Below, piece after piece: positions 26,101-38,500 of a stretch of DNA of 64,000 nt (position 1 is its first letter; every line of letters starts with the position of its first letter). The DNA comes from Geosiphon pyriformis (Eukaryota > Glomeromycota > Glomeromycetes > Archaeosporales > Geosiphonaceae), in contig JAAOMT010000446.1 of the NCBI GenBank assembly GCA_016748015.1, positions 125,752 through 189,751 on the forward strand, in the 5' to 3' direction. A program made the translations under genes and the position numbers. The notes under the pieces were generated by a model, which was not told where the DNA came from, did no database searches, and saw only the letters and a list, made by a program, of their open reading frames with translations.

Positions 26101-27800
26101 TATTATGAAATTTAACATCAAAAAAAATCCAATTAAAATTTTTCAATGTAATAATAATTAGTAAAAACTGTTGAATTAAACATAACAATAAATTTAATAA
26201 TTATTTACACTAATAATGTTTCTAAATAAAATACAATTATACTCAATAACACAAAAAACATTGCAAAAAAAATCAAATCTTCATTTTATTACAAAATTAA
26301 TTATATTAAAAAATTATAAAAATTCAAATTACTTTAATTCGAAATAAAAATATTTTATAAAACCATTTTATAATAACAAAAAGAATTCAAAAACTTTAGA
26401 ATGTTATTTTTAAACCAAAATATAATTCAATATATTAAAATTTATATTGTTAACCAAAAATTCAATAAAAAAACATGTATTTAATTTTTATAAACAATTT
26501 TTTAATCAAATTGGCTCAATAACTTTTAATAAAAACTATTTATTATTATAGTTACCAATTACTTACAAAAAATATATAAAAATACAAGCAATACCTGATT
26601 TAACAGAAGTTTTAATCGCAAATTTCATTTTTTAAAAAATTGATCACTAATTTTTTAAGAAATTGTTATCTGATAAAAAGAAGCTTTTTTGAAATTTTGT
26701 GCAAAAAATTAAATATTATTTACATGTTTTTTTATTTACAACAAATAATTTAATAAAATATTGTGTAAAAAACAAACTTATAAAATAAAAATCTACTATT
26801 AGTTTTTTTGTATACAAAATAATCAAAAATAATACAATTAATAATATTTGTATTTTTTGCTAAATACAATATTTTAAATAAAAAATGATAATAATAATTG
26901 TATTATACATTAAAACTATTTAAATTTTAGAGTAAACATAATTATACAAACTTATTTTTTTATTTAATCTGTTTTATTAATTTCCATTTACAGATTACAA
27001 ATATATACATGTTCAAACATATTTTAAAGATTAAAAAAATTATAAAAATAATAAAGGTTAAAATAAATATACAATAAAGAAAATATATATTAAAAGATAT
27101 TTTATAATAAGCTTATAAATTTAAAAAGATTTTTATTAAATTGTTTATTTTTGGGCTAAAAGCCAGCTTAGTTTTGTATTTATACATAAATTAACCTAAA
27201 CAATTAAATCTATTTAAAAAAACAAAAAAACATAAATAAAACAATAAAATAGCAGAATTAAAAATATGTATATATAATTTTTATATAATAAATTATATTA
27301 ATTGCTATATTTTTGATTATAATTTACACAATTAAAATATTATTGCTTAAATAAATATAGCATACTTTTACATATTTTATTTTTGTATCTAAATTTATTT
27401 TGTTAATTTTATTATAGTACTTTTATTTATTAAAAAAAATTTATTTTATGTTTTAATTATTATTTGTCTTAGTGTTTTTTTAATTTAAAAATGATTTGTA
27501 TCTAATTTAAGTTATAATTAAATTATGTTATTATTGTGTATTACTGGTTTAAATATAAATAATAAGCTAAAGTCAAAAAAATTAAAAGCAATGTAAATTG
27601 GACCAAAAAAATTTTAAAAAATTTTAAAAAAATTGAAATAAGTAAAATTTAATTAATTTAACCAGGTTTAAGATTATAATTGCTATAATTTATGTTTTAA
27701 TTAATATTACTGAAAAAAATATTTTTCAAAGTATTAATTCTAATTTTAGCTAATTTTTTTAATTGGTTATCTACATATATAAAACTGAATACATTTATGA

Positions 27801-27854
27801 TAGACGCAGTTCATGCTTTGTCTGTACGTAACCAGTCATTCGAGCCAGCCAAGG
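27801..27854 (-). repeat. LINE 3'-tail motif, minus orientation, copy 3
   Basis: Reads GGCTGGCTCGAATGACTGG on the minus strand, followed by TTACGTACAG. It keeps CpGs and is a GC-containing islet in otherwise AT-only DNA. Homology to the sequence preceding the plus-strand tail at 60,111 continues rightwards for some 60-90 bases. Confidence 0.6.
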
Positions 27855-29079
27855 CAATACTATACATTATTCAAAATATTCTTACTTATACCAACATATG
27901 TGTATAAGCGACCAACTAAATATTTTAATGTAATACTAAAATCTTTTAATAAAGACTGTTTCAAGTTTACATAATCATAAATTTAAAAATCTTAATGTTA
28001 AGCTATTTTTATTAAATTTGGCAAATTTTGTTCAAATTATTCAAATTTTACTTATTACAAAATTCAGAATAATACATAATTTAATTATTGCATTCAATTA
28101 CATTTGTAAATTGCTATAAATTAATGTCAATGTAACAAATTAAACAATTAATAAATAATGATACAAATTTCAATTAATAATAGCATTTTGGTTAATTTGT
28201 TTAATTATATACTAAAAATAAAAATAATAAATAAATTTTATTGATTAATTATTTAAATATAAAATAAATATTATCTTATACTAATTTAACGAAATTAACA
28301 TATTACACATATAAAAAATAAAAATATAGCATTATCATTTAAACTTAAAATTACATTTAAAAAGAGTGGTATTTAAATTTTTTTTCTGTATGTATCAAAA
28401 ATTTAAAAATCAAGTAATATAAATATGATTTTGTAATTGATAATTATTTTTTAATTATGTTACTATAATAAGTTTTATTGTATTATAAAATTATTATTTT
28501 ATTTATTTTACCAAAAAAATTTCGCCAAAATTTTTTTAATTTATTTTATTTACATTATTTTGATTTTTAAAAAAATGTTTTTTAAAGTTTTATAATTTTT
28601 ACTTATAAATTTAAATTAAGTTATAATTTAATAAGATTTATGCATAATGTTATTTTAGCAATAAAAATTTTAATTTTAAATTAAAGTAAAACATTTAATT
28701 TAATTATTAATTACATAGTTATTTTAAATACTATATCATTAAAACAATTAATTAGAAATGGTTTTATAATTTAAGTTTATAAAAATTTAACATTAAAATA
28801 AATAACATTAACTATAAATTAAATTTGCAAACTTTATAAACAAAATGATTTAACAGATCAAGTAATTTTGAACTAAATAGTTTTTTAATTAAAATAATAA
28901 TTGGATGACTTCTAACAAAAGCTGGAGTGCTATTAATGAATCAAATGCTAAATATAATTTTTATATATTTTCCCTCATAATACAACAGAGGTGAAGTTGG
29001 AAGATCGTTTTTCATGGAGGATTTGTTGCATATGGCAAATTATTTAGAATCCGTTTTTAAACTGATAGGTTGGTATCAT

Positions 29080-30095
29080 TTAAACCTCAATGACGGTCTT
29101 CCACAATGGATCATTGAGATAATGAATATTATCTATCCCAATACCCTTATTCTTTTGTTTTCTATGTGAAGGTCATACAGGGGAACATAATTGAATTGTT
29201 GTAAGTAATTTGTGGCCAAACAGATATCGACAAAGAGATAATCAATGGCAATTAAAGAACTATTAATTAATGCACAGCACTTTGATAACTTACATATCTT
29301 GTGTCGATAACTTCATCAGCCCGATGGCAATTGCGTGCTCTTTACCTTCTGCAAACACACCGACAATTGTACCGGCGGATAATTCCTCTTCCATCCGGCC
29401 ACCTTTTGAGGTAAGACCTGGGCACATGATATTTGCCCCAGAGAGAATGAATTTTATCGCACCTCGGTCGACTTGAACTTTGGGAAACGAATCGGGATCT
29501 GGGTAGTGTATATAGATGATCCATTATACTTAAAATCCCATAACAAATAAAGGTGCAATTCATCTAGATGATAGTCATCTTTTGCAAATTTACATTTGTG
29601 TAAAAGACGCAGGGTGGGATAATAAGGACCGTCAAAGTGTTGAAAGAAAACAATCTCATTGTTCATAGTCAATAAGTTGATGTGTTCATGGCTGTAAAAT
29701 TATGCAAGAAATTTCAAGTTGATTGATTGATTGATAAAATCCCTAAAAAGGCTACGCTTTTCGGAAAGTCTCAACACAAAGTGCTCCGTACTCTTTGATC
29801 CTTCTCAATATATAAAATGTGTATTCTTCAGATTACCATTTGACCAAGACCAAAGGTGTCTTTTTGGGTAAAACCTCGTCAATTACTGGTTCCAATTGTT
29901 TATACTGCTCCAGAACTTTTGTTCTTATGTTGCGCTGCACGGAAGATTTCACTTGTGACTGATTCGCAACATCTTCTTTGTAGTTGAACCTATAGGTAAT
30001 ATTTAATGTGTTTTAATAATATAGCAGCAAGTTAATTTTAAAATTTCTAGGGATAAAAAGATTGAAGCTTTTCTTAGTACTCGCTTTTTGAACAT
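29080..30095 (-). CDS. TMA20: MCTS1/Tma20-like translation factor with PUA domain
   Basis: Ribosome-associated RNA-binding protein; with its DENR/Tma22 partner it promotes recycling of 40S subunits and reinitiation. Five exons (30,095-30,085; 29,989-29,837; 29,691-29,594; 29,498-29,294; 29,161-29,080) give 182 residues, matching the family length of about 181. The first exon is only 11 bases (MFKK) and its intron starts with GC instead of GT (GCGAGT); the canonical GT three bases downstream gives a frame that soon stops. Landmarks are MFKKF, LPKKTPLVLVKCHEHINLL, DGPYYPTLRLLHKYPD, the PUA core (QVDRGAIKFILSGANIMCPG, EEELSAGTIVGVFAEGKEH, AIAIGL) and the C-terminal GIGIDNIHYLNDPLW. It sits 392 bases downstream of UBA3 on the same strand. 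The model is firm. Confidence 0.95.
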
Positions 30096-30487
30096 CGAAA
30101 TTTTAGCTCCGAAAAGTAAAAATGAAAAGGGTTTTCGCTCGTGGTCGGGAGCGGAATTTTCGCCATACTACACCAATTTAACTGAAATATGAGTCACACA
30201 ACTGATTAGGTTATTTTTCCATGGTTATGAATTGATTATTTGTTTTCCGGGAAAATAAAATAACCACCAGTGTAGGTCAGTGATCTCACGGGGTAGCTAA
30301 CGTGAAAAATGCCGATTAATCGTGAAATTAGATTAAAATTACATGTCCAACTCTTTGCTATTGTCGGGAAATATGGTAATTAAATCCAAGCCTGGAAATT
30401 TAAAAAGGGACTTCAATATAATAAATAGCTTGCCCGGGCTCAATTTCTGATCTTGAATTGTAAAAATGATACTCGAGATATCAATGT
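30096..30487. other. intergenic, promoter of the MCTS1 gene
   Basis: 392 bases between the UBA3 stop and the MCTS1 start. No specific element was recognised. Confidence 0.5.
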
Positions 30488-32364
30488 TTAAATGTAGGTG
30501 ACGTCAAGTCTTAAAGAAAATGGCAATGTTGAATCCGTTACAATAATCTCTTCGTTCTCTTCCACCATATCTTTCAATTTTTTTTCGAGATTCGGCCGTG
30601 TTGCTTTCTCCAAGAAGGGAGGAGCCTGTAAATATAATTTTTTCGAAGCAGTCGCTAAGCTGGGCTTTTTAAGCTGGCTATACATGACCGTGAAAATGGA
30701 GCTTTAGGGAAATTATTGATATTTAAAATAAAATTGATTTTGTAGACACTCACGCATCAGGTTTTTCTTTGAGCCAATCAATAAACTCTTCTAGTGTCCA
30801 ATCCTTCTTCACTTCAACCTTTACTGGATTGCTTTCTTCAGAACACACGGGACATTCTGGTTTCTTTTGATGCTCGAATGTGTAAGTATATATACCTTCA
30901 TTCCCAGTGTACATCATGTAATTATTAAGGTATGGGGCTGTTGTGGTTGCGAGTTTGAATGCTTCATTGCAACACGCAGCTTAAGAAGAAATGTAGGAAT
31001 ATAATTAAAACTGAAGCGATCTGATTTTCAATAGTCAAAATAATGTTTATTACCTGCAATGATTGCGTTTGTGGAGGCAATAGCGGGAATAATGTTTTTT
31101 ACTACACCCTGAGTGAGCGTGTAAGTAACTCCGGTGATATTGAATTCTTTTGCCCTTGCAGAGGCTGCTTCAAGGACCCATTGAATGTGCTGCGGTTCAT
31201 CGGTATCAAGCTTTTGTTCTGATACAATTGGTTGTGATTACGATATCGTAAAGAAATAAAAAAAATGTATTATGCTTCAAAAATAGCTCGACAAAAGACC
31301 TGGAAATACTTTTGTCCATTCTAAAACAGATGCCCATTCTATACAATGCTCTGGAAGACGGGGTGTATTTGCGATCGTACAAATTGGGAACGTCGTGGGC
31401 TTGCTCAACATATCAAGCGAACATTCGTAGCATGATGAAACTGTCGGAATAATGACACGAGCTTGACCTTTGAATCCTGCAAGTTTTTTATTCTTTTGTT
31501 AAACTTTTAAATAGTCATATTCTTTACAGATTGAGATGATAACATAGAAACCTTCAGTCCCCCCATCAATTAAGGGTATTATTTCTTGACCCTCCGCTGA
31601 GATTTCCACTATGGTAGCATTCATCCATCTTCGAGCCTCAACAGAATCTAGACCACATATCACAATTTGAAATTGTGAATAGTATTCAGCGTCTTTATCT
31701 TGAATCTTGCCATAAAAGCTTAAAAAAAAATTCAAATTAGAGTTTAGAGCATGAATCAAAGATTAGACGAGAAGTATGATGCACTTACGGTGTGACATTA
31801 ACACCAGCAACCCGCTTCATCACAAACTCAGCGGCGACAATAGCTTTTGGACGTCCTACGTCTACATGCCTTATTGGAAAGGTTCAAAGTTACAATCTGA
31901 ATGAGGAAAGTTTGGGAAATAAATATATTGAGATTCAATGTCATACCTAAATAGAAACTGTCTGTTTAAATTTGATATGTCGATTGTGTCCATATCAATC
32001 ACATGAATATTCTTAAATCCCGACACCGCGAGATTCTTCAATATCTCACAACCTAGACCACCCGCCCCAATTACCAGAATTTTACAATTATCCAAATTAT
32101 CTTTCTATGAATTGGTTCCCAATCAAAAAGCAAGTTTCAAAGACGAACAGGGAACATTATTCCATGAATCTTCAATCGAAGTTCCAAGAGGATTAAAATT
32201 TCCCTTACCCCTGCACCAGGGATGAAGCTTTCGTCGCAAAAGGCCCCACGACGATTAAGAAGTTTATTTATGTGATCCCATCGACCAGGCCAGTCCAAGT
32301 TTGAATTTGAAGCGTCTTCAGATACTGGGGTATCGGTTTGCATTTGAGCATTTGACTCCGCCAT
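30488..32364 (-). CDS. UBA3: NEDD8-activating enzyme E1, catalytic subunit
   Basis: Adenylates NEDD8/Rub1 and passes it as a thioester to the E2 (UBC12), leading to cullin neddylation; works as a heterodimer with NAE1/Ula1. Eight exons (32,364-32,209; 32,104-31,947; 31,869-31,789; 31,718-31,552; 31,476-31,300; 31,218-31,054; 30,979-30,754; 30,701-30,488) give 447 residues, close to the human 463. Seen: nucleotide-binding GAGGLGCE (65-72), [17 protein letters not shown], zinc ligands C203/C206 (CYEC) and C344/C347 (CPVC), catalytic C220 in [18 protein letters not shown], and a ubiquitin-fold C-terminal domain that would bind the E2. No catalytic residue is missing. The start lies about 135 bases from the proposed start of the divergent IES6 gene, so the two may share a promoter. 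Confidence 0.96.
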
Positions 32365-32498
32365 TCTTTCAAAATTTACAGTGAATGAAGATTCAATATA
32401 TATGTTGATGTATGGAAAATTCCGTTTTTAAACCAGATAAATAAACAGGTATGAAGTAGATTACCCCCCAATTTTAGGACTGATGGGCTACAATACTG
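32365..32498. promoter_or_regulatory. putative shared divergent promoter of UBA3 and IES6
   Basis: The interval between the UBA3 start codon (minus) and the proposed IES6 start codon (plus) is 134 bases. No individual site is identified; the call rests on arrangement only and depends on the IES6 5' model. Confidence 0.35.
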
Positions 32499-33333
32499 AT
32501 GGTTAAAAATAGATCCTCAATTTCTGCGCGTTAGTTTACAACTTTCTCCAACAATTTTTTTTCAAATGTAATGATTGTTTCATTTGAATCTTCAAATGTA
32601 GCTTTCATGATCTGATATACTTTATTTAGGGCGTCACGACGTTCTTCAAGAAAGACTTCGACATCAGCCAAAGTCCCCTCTAGAATAACCAAGGTAAAAA
32701 TATCACAGACTCAAAATAAAAACTTTTTTGGATGTATTTGAATTAGATCTTTTAAATCTGCTTACAGGAAAAATCTTTATCAAATACTGGAGAAGAGGAC
32801 ACCTCCGCCTCAACCTCCACCACTACAACACCCCCATCTCTCCAGTACAATTACATTCCCCCTTTAAACCTAAACAACGTGTTAAAACCGTATAAAAATC
32901 CTCGTTACAAGGCGGCTAAAAGAGCAAAAAACGTCAAACAAATTGTAGCGGCTGAGCGATTGTTAAATATACCATTAGATATTCCAACTTGTAAGCTTTC
33001 TATGATTATGGATTAATCTATAGTCCCAACATATAGAAATATTTTAACATATATTTAACCTTATTAGATTCAAATATTGAAGCACCACCTTCCCTTATAC
33101 CACAAAAAAAGTATTGTGACATTACAGGATTAGAGGTACGCTATTTCTTTCTGCGTTTTTTATTCAAAATTTTCATGATCTTGACTAATTGCAGCCAATA
33201 GGCGAAATACACAGACCCAAAAACCAGACTTAGATACTATTCCTCTGAGGTTTATAAGGAAATTAAGCAAATGAGTCCAGGAGTTGTGCAAGATTATCTC
33301 GGCTTGAGAAACGCGGCAGTTGTATTGAGGTGA
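32499..33333 (+). CDS. IES6: INO80 chromatin-remodelling complex subunit (Ies6/INO80C)
   Basis: Small INO80 subunit with a C-terminal YL1_C domain; with Arp5 it couples ATP hydrolysis to nucleosome sliding. Certain exons are 32,768-32,990, 33,068-33,135 and 33,202-33,333, encoding the family signature: NPRYKAAKRAKNVKQIVAAE, then IEAPPSLIPQKKYCDITGLE, AKYTDPKTRLRYYSSEVY and SPGVVQDYLGLRNAAVVLR. The last intron uses the second AG (CCAATAG); the first one (GCAG) would give a stop. The 5' end is my best fit: ATG at 32,499, exon 32,499-32,529 and exon 32,668-32,693, both phase-consistent, giving 159 residues (yeast Ies6 has 166). The N-terminus is basic and Ser/Thr-rich. An alternative terminal intron (donor overlapping the stop) would encode the same last residues. 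Confidence 0.85.
32533..32683 (-). CDS. exon-like open frame, opposite strand to the IES6 5' region
   Basis: A minus-strand frame ending in TAA at 32,533 encodes a helix-forming peptide (DVEVFLEERRDALNKVYQIM... EKKLLEKVVN) with coding-like composition. It follows an acceptor-like TATTCTAG near 32,684. No acceptable upstream exon was found, because the DNA to the right is IES6 coding sequence on the other strand. It may be the last exon of an overlapping gene, a relic or chance. It also overlaps the assumed first intron of IES6, so it bears on that model. Confidence 0.25.
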
Positions 33334-33948
33334 TTCATTATAAATAGAGAACATAATACCACTACTTTTAGCATTGAAGGAAGAAAGTTTTCTTTAGTCA
33401 TTGCTTCTGGTCTTATTTTGTTTTACAGATGATCCCGCAAACCCAAAGGTAGACATCTTTTCCGATGTAGCCATTTATAGTTAGATTTAAGTAAATCAAG
33501 TTGCTTTGTATGTTGTATTGTTACACCACGGGATATTTTTCCGTCGAATTAGAAGTTGTGATAGGAGATTCTTATAGTTCCTTTGGTCTTGTAATTACTA
33601 TGACTGATTAATTCAGTGAGCACGCCCTTAATTCTGCGAGTCTGTACAACTAGTACTTACAGACCGGTATAACAGGGATATTTTGAACATTTAACTTTTG
33701 CTTTCCTACCTTCCGCAGCCAGAAAATTTCCTCCTGACTATTGTTAACGAAATTTTACCCTCTGAAGGTTAAAGCTGGAACTCCTTCAGTAAAGATTGTT
33801 CAAGAAATTATATCTAACTATTTAGTTTGTGACTAGGCGTCTCGCTTCGGTCACCAAAGGTTTTGGGTCATTCATACATTTAATAGTGAAAGAACTCAAG
33901 GCTACTGGTTGCTTGAAAGACAATAATTTTTGATAAGATTATTACCAA
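33334..33948. other. intergenic between IES6 and the RAX1-like gene
   Basis: About 615 bases holding the IES6 3' region and the promoter of the next gene. A splice-acceptor-like TTTTACAG at about 33,421-33,428 followed by ATGATCC could belong to an IES6 3' intron. No other gene was seen. Confidence 0.45.
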
Positions 33949-35245
33949 ATGGCACACAATGACTTACACACAGCGGCTGGCTCGGAAAAGGGTCAGCGTC
34001 TTGCTAGGGCCAGATTTTCAACACAGAATCGTAATCGACTCCCTTATCTAGAGGAAGTCTTAAGGCGAAAGACAGCTCCACCTGTATGTCTTTACAATTT
34101 TTATTTGTACATGAGGGATAGAGAACATTCTGAGGAATATTTGGACTTTTGGCTTGACATTGCAGAACATGAGATATTATGTAGACATTTTGTAAAGGAT
34201 TTGAGACGAGCTGGGGTAGATGTTAATATGGAATACCCAGAATTCGTACGATACAATAATTATCGTTATGGAGAAAAAGACAGTTTGCAACCTAGCGTGA
34301 AAAGAAATTTGAGCTCTTCATCTTATGGAACTGATTCATCTGATATTCCGAGTAATTCCTCCTCGCGTGCTCCATCACCAATACCTCCAATTTCTAGTGG
34401 ACCACATCATGCAATCGACATCCAAACATCTGGTGAAAATAAACAAAGAAATCCACGTTATCGTGATTCAGTTCGCTCTAATACCACAGGAAATCTGTCT
34501 TTTATTGGGCAAAGACCCATCACACGAGAAGATATAAAATTTTCCGCTGATCGAATATATTATAGATATGTAGTTGCACAATCAGAAAAGGAGATTTTGC
34601 TATCAGACCCGATTCGTGAACGAATGAAAGTTGCGATTGAAAAAGACCATCGCGATGATGCAGGTGTTTTTCAGGAAGCCAAAGACGAAGTACTAGAATT
34701 AATGAGATTAGATCCTTTCCCGAGATTTTTGAAGGCAAGAGCATACGGAAACATGACTATTTTGCAGACTATGATAAGACTGGGAATTGGTCTCTTCTTC
34801 TTGTTTGTTGGGTTCGCTGTAGAGTTTAGTTTAATATTCCTTAATAAGTCACGGCTATTACGACTATGGGTAAGTGAAGCTATCCTCCTATTAAAGAAAT
34901 TTTAAATTCTAAGTCTGAAGTCATATTTTAGGGCTTTATTCCTATATTTGCTGGTGTGGCGAATCTCTTTGCGAACCAAACGGAACTTAGTCCATTATTT
35001 GTATTATTGAAAACAAGGTTAGCGAGATCAATTGCTTCAATTATTGCTCTTGCAATTTCAAAAAATATTTTATTGATATCTCCCATCATTTTAGTGAAAC
35101 AACTTTCCTACAGTTTCAAACAATCAGGGAATTATTCATATACAAGCTTCAGGTTCACAAAGGTATTCGAGTCTTTCTTGCAAGTTTAATTGTTTCCTTT
35201 CTGATAACTGCGGTATTTATCGCGGTGCCTGGACATCGTCTATGA
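33949..35245 (+). CDS. RAX1: RGS-domain membrane protein, RAX1-like
   Basis: Three exons (33,949-34,869; 34,932-35,017; 35,128-35,245) give 374 residues. An RGS-type helical domain is split: the first part (about 35-110) contains LYNFYLYMRDREHSEEYLDFWLDI, a Ser/Pro-rich linker spans about 115-185, and the second part (190-268) contains REDIKFSADRIYYRYV and FPRFLKARAYGNM. Three membrane segments follow: about 274-298, one across the exon 1/exon 2 region (RLLRLWGFIPIFAGVANLF) and one near the C-terminus (FLASLIVSFLITAVFIAVPG), ending GHRL. RGS domain plus three C-terminal helices is the architecture of fungal Rax1, which marks poles for bud or hyphal site selection with Rax2. I infer a role in hyphal polarity. 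No catalytic function is expected. The exon 2/3 junction is set by the frame; two other AG sites give premature stops. Confidence 0.8.
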
Positions 35246-35572
35246 CCATAGAGCCTAGAAAATATGCATATTATCATTTTCTTATGCGATCAAGTATATT
35301 ATAAATATATTTTTTAAAGAAATATTGCTGTCTTTTTGCATCCTATTTCATTTATATTAGCCTATTTCACAATTATGTTTATTTAGAATTCCTTGAAAAT
35401 AATTTTGTAAAATAACTGTTATGTGTAGCAACTTAGATTTTAAGAACTGCTCAATTCCTAAGAATTAGCAGTCTAACTGTTATAGAATGAGCAGATGTTT
35501 TTTCTCGGAATAAATACCCGGCAATTCCGAAACCCTATTTTATAGGTTAATCGAATTGAGTAGTTTTTTAAC
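35246..35572. other. intergenic between the RAX1-like gene and the GH35 gene
   Basis: 327 bases in the same-strand gap; presumably the 3' end of one gene and the promoter of the next. No specific motif. Confidence 0.5.
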
Positions 35573-38500
35573 ATGGCCGCGTTATTTAAGAAACTGTCTC
35601 CAGGCCGAGGAGCAAATTTTTCTCCGTCTTCAATTACCACAGACGAGTGTGCTTACGATCGTACTCGTTATGGCCATATATTGAACTGGGACAAACATTG
35701 CTTATATATTCATGGGCGACCTATGTTTATAATCAGTGGGGAGTTTCACTATTGGCGCGTACCAGATAGGTCTCGTTGGGGTCATATTTTGAAAAAGTAT
35801 CGAGCAGGTGGCTTCAACTGTATTCGCATCTACTTTCACTGGGGCTTTCACAGTCCAGACGAGGGGGTATACAATTTTGAAGGGAACCAAGATGTGGATT
35901 ATTTGCTCACCCTATGCGAGCAACTAAAATTATTTGTACTAGCCGCTCCCGGACCTTATATTTGCGCAGAAACCCAGGCTGGCGGGTTTCCGTTTTGGGT
36001 TGTGGCTAAAAAAAAACGTTTGCGTAACATGTGGTTTACAGGGTTCAAAAGATACGATCCTGAATTCTGCGAGTATGAACGTGAATGGTTCAAAAATATT
36101 TTGCCAATTCTCGCATGCCATCAAATCACTGCAAAGTCTAATGGGTGCCTAATTGGTGTACAAATTGAAAATGAATTATTTGAAAAAGTAAAAGGGATTT
36201 TCTCTTTTGGTTTGCCCGATGAAATGAGATTCTTATGCAAAGTTGCACGGGAAGAGGGTATAACAGTTCCATTATTTACTAATGACCCTGAGGAGGCTGG
36301 TTCCTGGATTGCTCGTTCGGAAACTGACAGAAAGCGAGCAAAGAATTTTTTTCCCCAAGACAAATTTGGGCTTGATCTTTATGGTTTTGATAAATATGTC
36401 GGTGAATATCATCCGCATCACATAAATATTATTTCAGCAATATCAAAGTTTTAAGGATCACGATATGTTATTTTATGATTTATAGTATTTGTTCCTGCAA
36501 GTGCCCCAGTCGCTTGGGCAAATAAAGCAAATTTGGACCCTAAGAAATGGGCCCCATGGAAACCTGAAGAAGTGATGAGGAGTGTCGATAACCTTGAAAA
36601 AACTGTTCGAAATTTCGGGTTTGATGCTGCTAAGGTTTTTCTAATACCTACATATGTCCTTTGTTTTGTCCGATACTAGTTTAGTAGTAACCAATTTTCT
36701 ATACGGTTCAGTCGCCGCTTTTCATTCCAGAACTTCAGGGAGGCTGGTTCAGTTTTTATCAGTTGGACCACACATTTGATGATATCTATGACTTTTATGG
36801 GGACAACTATACGCGTCTATTGTATGAATCTACATTAGCACAAGGCCTTACCATGTCTTCTATTTATATGGTGTACGGTGGAACCAATTGGGGTACCCTA
36901 GGCGACACGTAACTCATTTTTTTAAGTGTTGAGATTTTTGATAGTTATTTTTTTTTTTTGAAAAAATTTTTCTCATAGTGATGCGTATACCTCATATGAT
37001 TACTCTGCCTGCATTCGAGAATATGGATACTTATCTGGTCGGCTTCGTAATCTGCGTCTTACCAACCACTTTGTGCAGAGCTTTTCTGATGTGTTTTCAA
37101 AGACTGAACGCGTTAAAAAACCTTTTATATCAGCTTCAATTGAAGGGGTGATTAACCTTCAGCGACAAACTATAGCCGATGAAAAAGCAAGCTGCACTCC
37201 ACCCTTATTCACATTTTTACGGAACTTTAGCAAGGATAAGCGAGCTCAATTTCAGATTTGTATCGATTATAAGGATATCGAAGGGCCAATAAATAGATTA
37301 TGGCTTCAATGTTTTTTACCTTACAAAACATCTTTCATTGCTTTGGGCAATTATACTACCATCACAGGATTAAAGTTAATAATGTCAACTTTGCCTATCC
37401 ATATAAGGACTTTCCTTCCAGCCAGTGAAGATCAACCAGTGAGTGAAATTTGGATTATCCCAGCTAATCATCTCGGTGAATTAGCGTTCGAAGGAATGGT
37501 TATTGTGGATGGAAATATTAGCCCAACCGTTCGCATAAACAACCAGAAAGTGTACGTTGTATTGTTTAATGGCTTGCCTGGTTATGCTAGAATCCGGCGT
37601 CACAATGAGGATAACCGAATACTTTATGTGTTAGCTTTGGACAATGAAGCCCTTGGTACACTTCACGCTGTTTTTGATGACCCACATTGGGCACGTGAAT
37701 TTGAGTCACCTCATTCTCTTCCCCACTCGCCATTACTTGTTACTTGGGGAACGCAAAACGTATTTTATGATCATGAATCTGCTACTTTGGAAACTGAGTT
37801 TGGAGAAGATGAAAAAGAAATCACTTTAATTTGTCCACATAAAAACCCTTCCAATTTTCATTCCTATCAAAATGAAACATACCCCCTACCCTTCATTTAT
37901 ACTAAAAGATTAACTCCAAATGACATCATATCATCAATTCAACTTACCACCAACCTTGACAATTGGCGAACACGGGTGACCAATTTTTCAGATTTGGAAT
38001 GGCAAATTACGGATTTGAAAAAGACAGCTCTTGATCATTTTTATATCTCGGGGCATATTCTTTATCGAGCCAGATTCAATGCGCAATACACGACTCGAAG
38101 TGGTGCCTTGAACATAAGAATCAACATGCGACATCGATGTACGATATTTATGAATGGACGCTTTGTTGGTGGGCACACAACATACTCGCGACAATTATTT
38201 TTTCCAGGGGCAAAGGCTGGACCAGAACTTTTCTCCTCATATGGAACGCAAAAGTATAATCTGACTGAATTTGCACATCCCCCAGGAAATCCTGAGCAAA
38301 ACGAAATTATTATAGTAGTGGAAAATTTGGGATTATGCCGTCAGGCCATTGTTTTTAACGATGCACCCAATCCGAGAGGAATTTTATATGCACGGTTAAA
38401 TGGAGTTAAAAGTGACAACAAAATTGAATGGGCGGTTAGCGGAATAGACGTTCGTCGATTAGAGACCCCTTTTATTACTAGTGGTTTTTCTGATGAGCAT

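Larger units (their letters stand above)
22501..28950. mobile_element. AT-saturated block A: decayed transposon debris
   Basis: About 6.4 kb with almost no G or C outside small islands. It has no open frame longer than 65 codons. Three copies of a motif that elsewhere in the window follows the LINE stop codon occur here: plus strand at 22,991-23,040, minus strand at about 23,165-23,190 and minus strand at 27,801-27,854. The sequence just right of the last copy, read on the minus strand, resembles the 3' end of the LINE coding region. So the block probably consists of nested, mostly truncated LINE copies with transition-type decay. Exact element limits cannot be drawn by eye. Confidence 0.55.

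Noticed and set aside
22985..27860. A single 4.9-kb DNA transposon with about 45-base terminal inverted repeats
   Set aside because: The two end motifs are inverted, but the same motif follows LINE stop codons at 49,405 and 50,946, and homology continues outside the supposed right end, so they are better read as LINE 3' tails.
29342..29563. 73-codon minus-strand frame inside the MCTS1 locus
   Set aside because: It is a shifted frame of MCTS1 exon 4; the frame set by splicing gives the conserved PUA sequence.
33160..33354. 64-codon minus-strand frame
   Set aside because: Antisense to the last IES6 exon, which carries the conserved YL1_C sequence.
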